DNA of 50,282 nt from Burkholderiales bacterium UBA954 (lineage in GTDB: Bacteria > Pseudomonadota > Gammaproteobacteria > Burkholderiales > Burkholderiaceae_A). The notes beneath the pieces are model-generated. The model worked only from the letters and a program-made list of their open reading frames with translations, was not told where the DNA came from and did no database searches. A program made the translations under genes and the position numbers. Location: NCBI GenBank assembly GCA_002293155.1, contig DBCQ01000054.1, positions 761 to 51,042 of the forward strand, given 5' to 3'. Shown piece by piece: positions 49,087 through 50,282 of this stretch. Each line of letters opens with the position of its first letter. Position 1 is the stretch's first letter.

Positions 49087-49384
49087 GATGCGCATTACTC
49101 CTGGCGAGATTGAAATCAATGTGGGCCGCGAGACCAAAACCATTCTAGTCACCAATACTGGGGATCGACCGATTCAGGTGGGGTCGCACTATCATTTTTT
49201 TGAGACAAACGAGTCGCTTAGTTTCGATCGACCAGCCAGTCGGGGCTTTCGTCTTAATATCGCCGCAGGTACCGCTGTGCGATTTGAGCCTGGCCAGGAC
49301 CGTGAAGTCGAGCTTGTGGCGCTCGCTGGCGACCGAATTATCTACGGCTTTAATGCAAAAGTTATGGGAAGGCTTGACTCATGA
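49073..49384 (+). CDS. ureB: Urease beta subunit
   Basis: A 103-residue Ure[21 protein letters not shown] at the start, [18 protein letters not shown] near 40-57 and [18 protein letters not shown] near 78-95 are all family signatures. CAGGAG precedes the ATG. Its start lies inside the end of the small membrane protein gene, and its stop overlaps the ureC ATG by 3 nt. Confidence 0.97.
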   Translation: MIPGEMRITPGEIEINVGRETKTILVTNTGDRPIQVGSHYHFFETNESLSFDRPASRGFRLNIAAGTAVRFEPGQDREVELVALAGDRIIYGFNAKVMGRLDS

Positions 49385-50282
49385 AAATCTCTCGTCAGGC
49401 CTATGCCGAAATGTTTGGACCAACCGTAGGTGATCGGATCCGACTCGCTGATACTGAACTCTTCGCCTGCGTAGAGAAGGATTTTACAGTCTACGGAGAG
49501 GAAGTGAAGTTCGGCGGTGGCAAAGTAATCCGCGATGGTATGGGTCAGTCGCAACGAATGAGTAAAGACTGTGCCGATACTGTACTTACGAATGCCTTGA
49601 TTATTGATTGGTGGGGGATCGTAAAAGCCGACATCGGCATTAAGAACGGCCGCATTAGCGGAATCGGAAAAGCGGGCAACCCTGATATTCAACCCGCGAT
49701 TACCATTGTGATTGGCCCGGGTACTGAGATTATTGCCGCAGAGGGCATGATTGTCACAGCAGGCGGGATTGATAGCCATATTCACTTTATCTGCCCACAA
49801 CAAATTGATGAGGCTTTAAGTAGTGGCATCACCACAATGCTTGGTGGAGGGACCGGGCCCGCAACCGGCACCTTTGCCACCACCGTAACACCAGGCCCCT
49901 GGCATCTCTCACGCATGCTGCAGGCTGCAGAATCCTATCCAATGAACCTCGGTTTTCTTGGAAAAGGCAATGCCTCCCAGGCCGGCCCTCTGCGGGAGCA
50001 GATTATTGCGGGCGCAATCGGTCTGAAGTTGCATGAAGACTGGGGCACCACACCCGCTGCAATCGACACCTGTCTTACAGTGGCTGATGAGACCGACACC
50101 CAGGTCGCAATTCATACCGACACTCTGAATGAATCAGGTTTTGTCGAGGCGACCATTGCCGCCTTTAAAGGCCGGGGTATTCACACCTATCACACCGAGG
50201 GTGCGGGCGGCGGTCACGCGCCCGACATCATTCGGGTGTGTAGTGAGCAAAATGTGTTGCCCTCATCAACAAATCCAACCCG
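49381..50282 (+). CDS. ureC: Urease alpha (catalytic) subunit, 3' end outside window
   Basis: The first 300 codons of UreC are visible; the frame is open to the window edge. It starts [20 protein letters not shown]. Nickel ligands and active-site residues are in place: H133 and H135 (SHIHF), the lysine to be carbamylated K216 and H218 (LKLHEDWG), H245 (AIHTDT) and H271 ([12 protein letters not shown]). The enzyme hydrolyses urea to ammonia and carbamate. The remaining roughly 265 residues, including the flap cysteine region, are not in the window. Confidence 0.96.
   Translation, partial: MKISRQAYAEMFGPTVGDRIRLADTELFACVEKDFTVYGEEVKFGGGKVIRDGMGQSQRMSKDCADTVLTNALIIDWWGIVKADIGIKNGRISGIGKAGNPDIQPAITIVIGPGTEIIAAEGMIVTAGGIDSHIHFICPQQIDEALSSGITTMLGGGTGPATGTFATTVTPGPWHLSRMLQAAESYPMNLGFLGKGNASQAGPLREQIIAGAIGLKLHEDWGTTPAAIDTCLTVADETDTQVAIHTDTLNESGFVEATIAAFKGRGIHTYHTEGAGGGHAPDIIRVCSEQNVLPSSTNPT

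Overview
This window looks like the chromosome of a betaproteobacterium, most likely in the order Burkholderiales. The evidence is the gene order: alaC-hom-thrC-moeA-moaD-moaE, glnA-ntrB-ntrC, rph-rdgB-hemW, gmk-rpoZ-spoT and scpB-rluB-rimP-nusA-infB-rbfA-truB-typA are arrangements typical of that group. The genome is compact. Many neighbours overlap by 4 nt or abut, no gene-free stretch exceeds about 250 bases, and base composition looks even and moderately GC-rich by eye. I see no insertion sequence, prophage, CRISPR array or rRNA operon.

Layout. Positions 27-6001 (minus) form one operon: an alanine-type aminotransferase, homoserine dehydrogenase, threonine synthase, and the molybdenum cofactor genes moeA, moaD and moaE. 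Positions 6101-12442 (plus) hold an Mth938-fold protein, a PIN-PhoH ATPase, folD, an M3 oligopeptidase and exonuclease III, interrupted by minus-strand tRNA-Ala(GGC) and tRNA-Glu(TTC). Positions 12479-16750 (minus) are the nitrogen regulon core: glnA, ntrB and ntrC behind a sigma-54-type promoter with three NtrC-type palindromes. Positions 16751-24973 hold hemW, rdgB and rph (minus), yicC (plus), a two-subunit class I fumarase-type hydro-lyase (minus), and gmk-rpoZ-spoT (plus).

Positions 25001-29055 carry pmbA (minus), mogA, a secreted DNA/RNA nuclease and an M50 membrane protease (plus), and an unrecognised cysteine-rich exported protein (minus). Positions 29163-39971 (minus) are the translation and transcription block: scpB, rluB, a terminator, rimP, nusA, infB, rbfA, truB, typA and a SIS-domain isomerase. 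tRNA-Ser(GGA) and acs follow, then a second, single-chain class I fumarase, a GlcG/HbpS-like protein, a NlpC/P60 lipoprotein, a patatin-like lipoprotein and an alpha/beta hydrolase. The window ends in a plus-strand run of 3-hydroxybutyrate dehydrogenase, ureD, ureA, a small unrecognised membrane protein, ureB and the first 300 codons of ureC.

How the genes fit together. Nitrogen is a recurring theme: glutamine synthetase under NtrBC control, and a urease operon that releases ammonia. Acs, two fumarases and 3-hydroxybutyrate dehydrogenase point to growth on acetate, organic acids or storage polyester. The rest is mostly conserved housekeeping. I found no clear novel multi-gene system. The most interesting unexplained items are the small histidine-rich membrane protein inside the urease operon, the six-cysteine exported protein, the bdhA-urease coupling and the duplicated class I fumarase activity.
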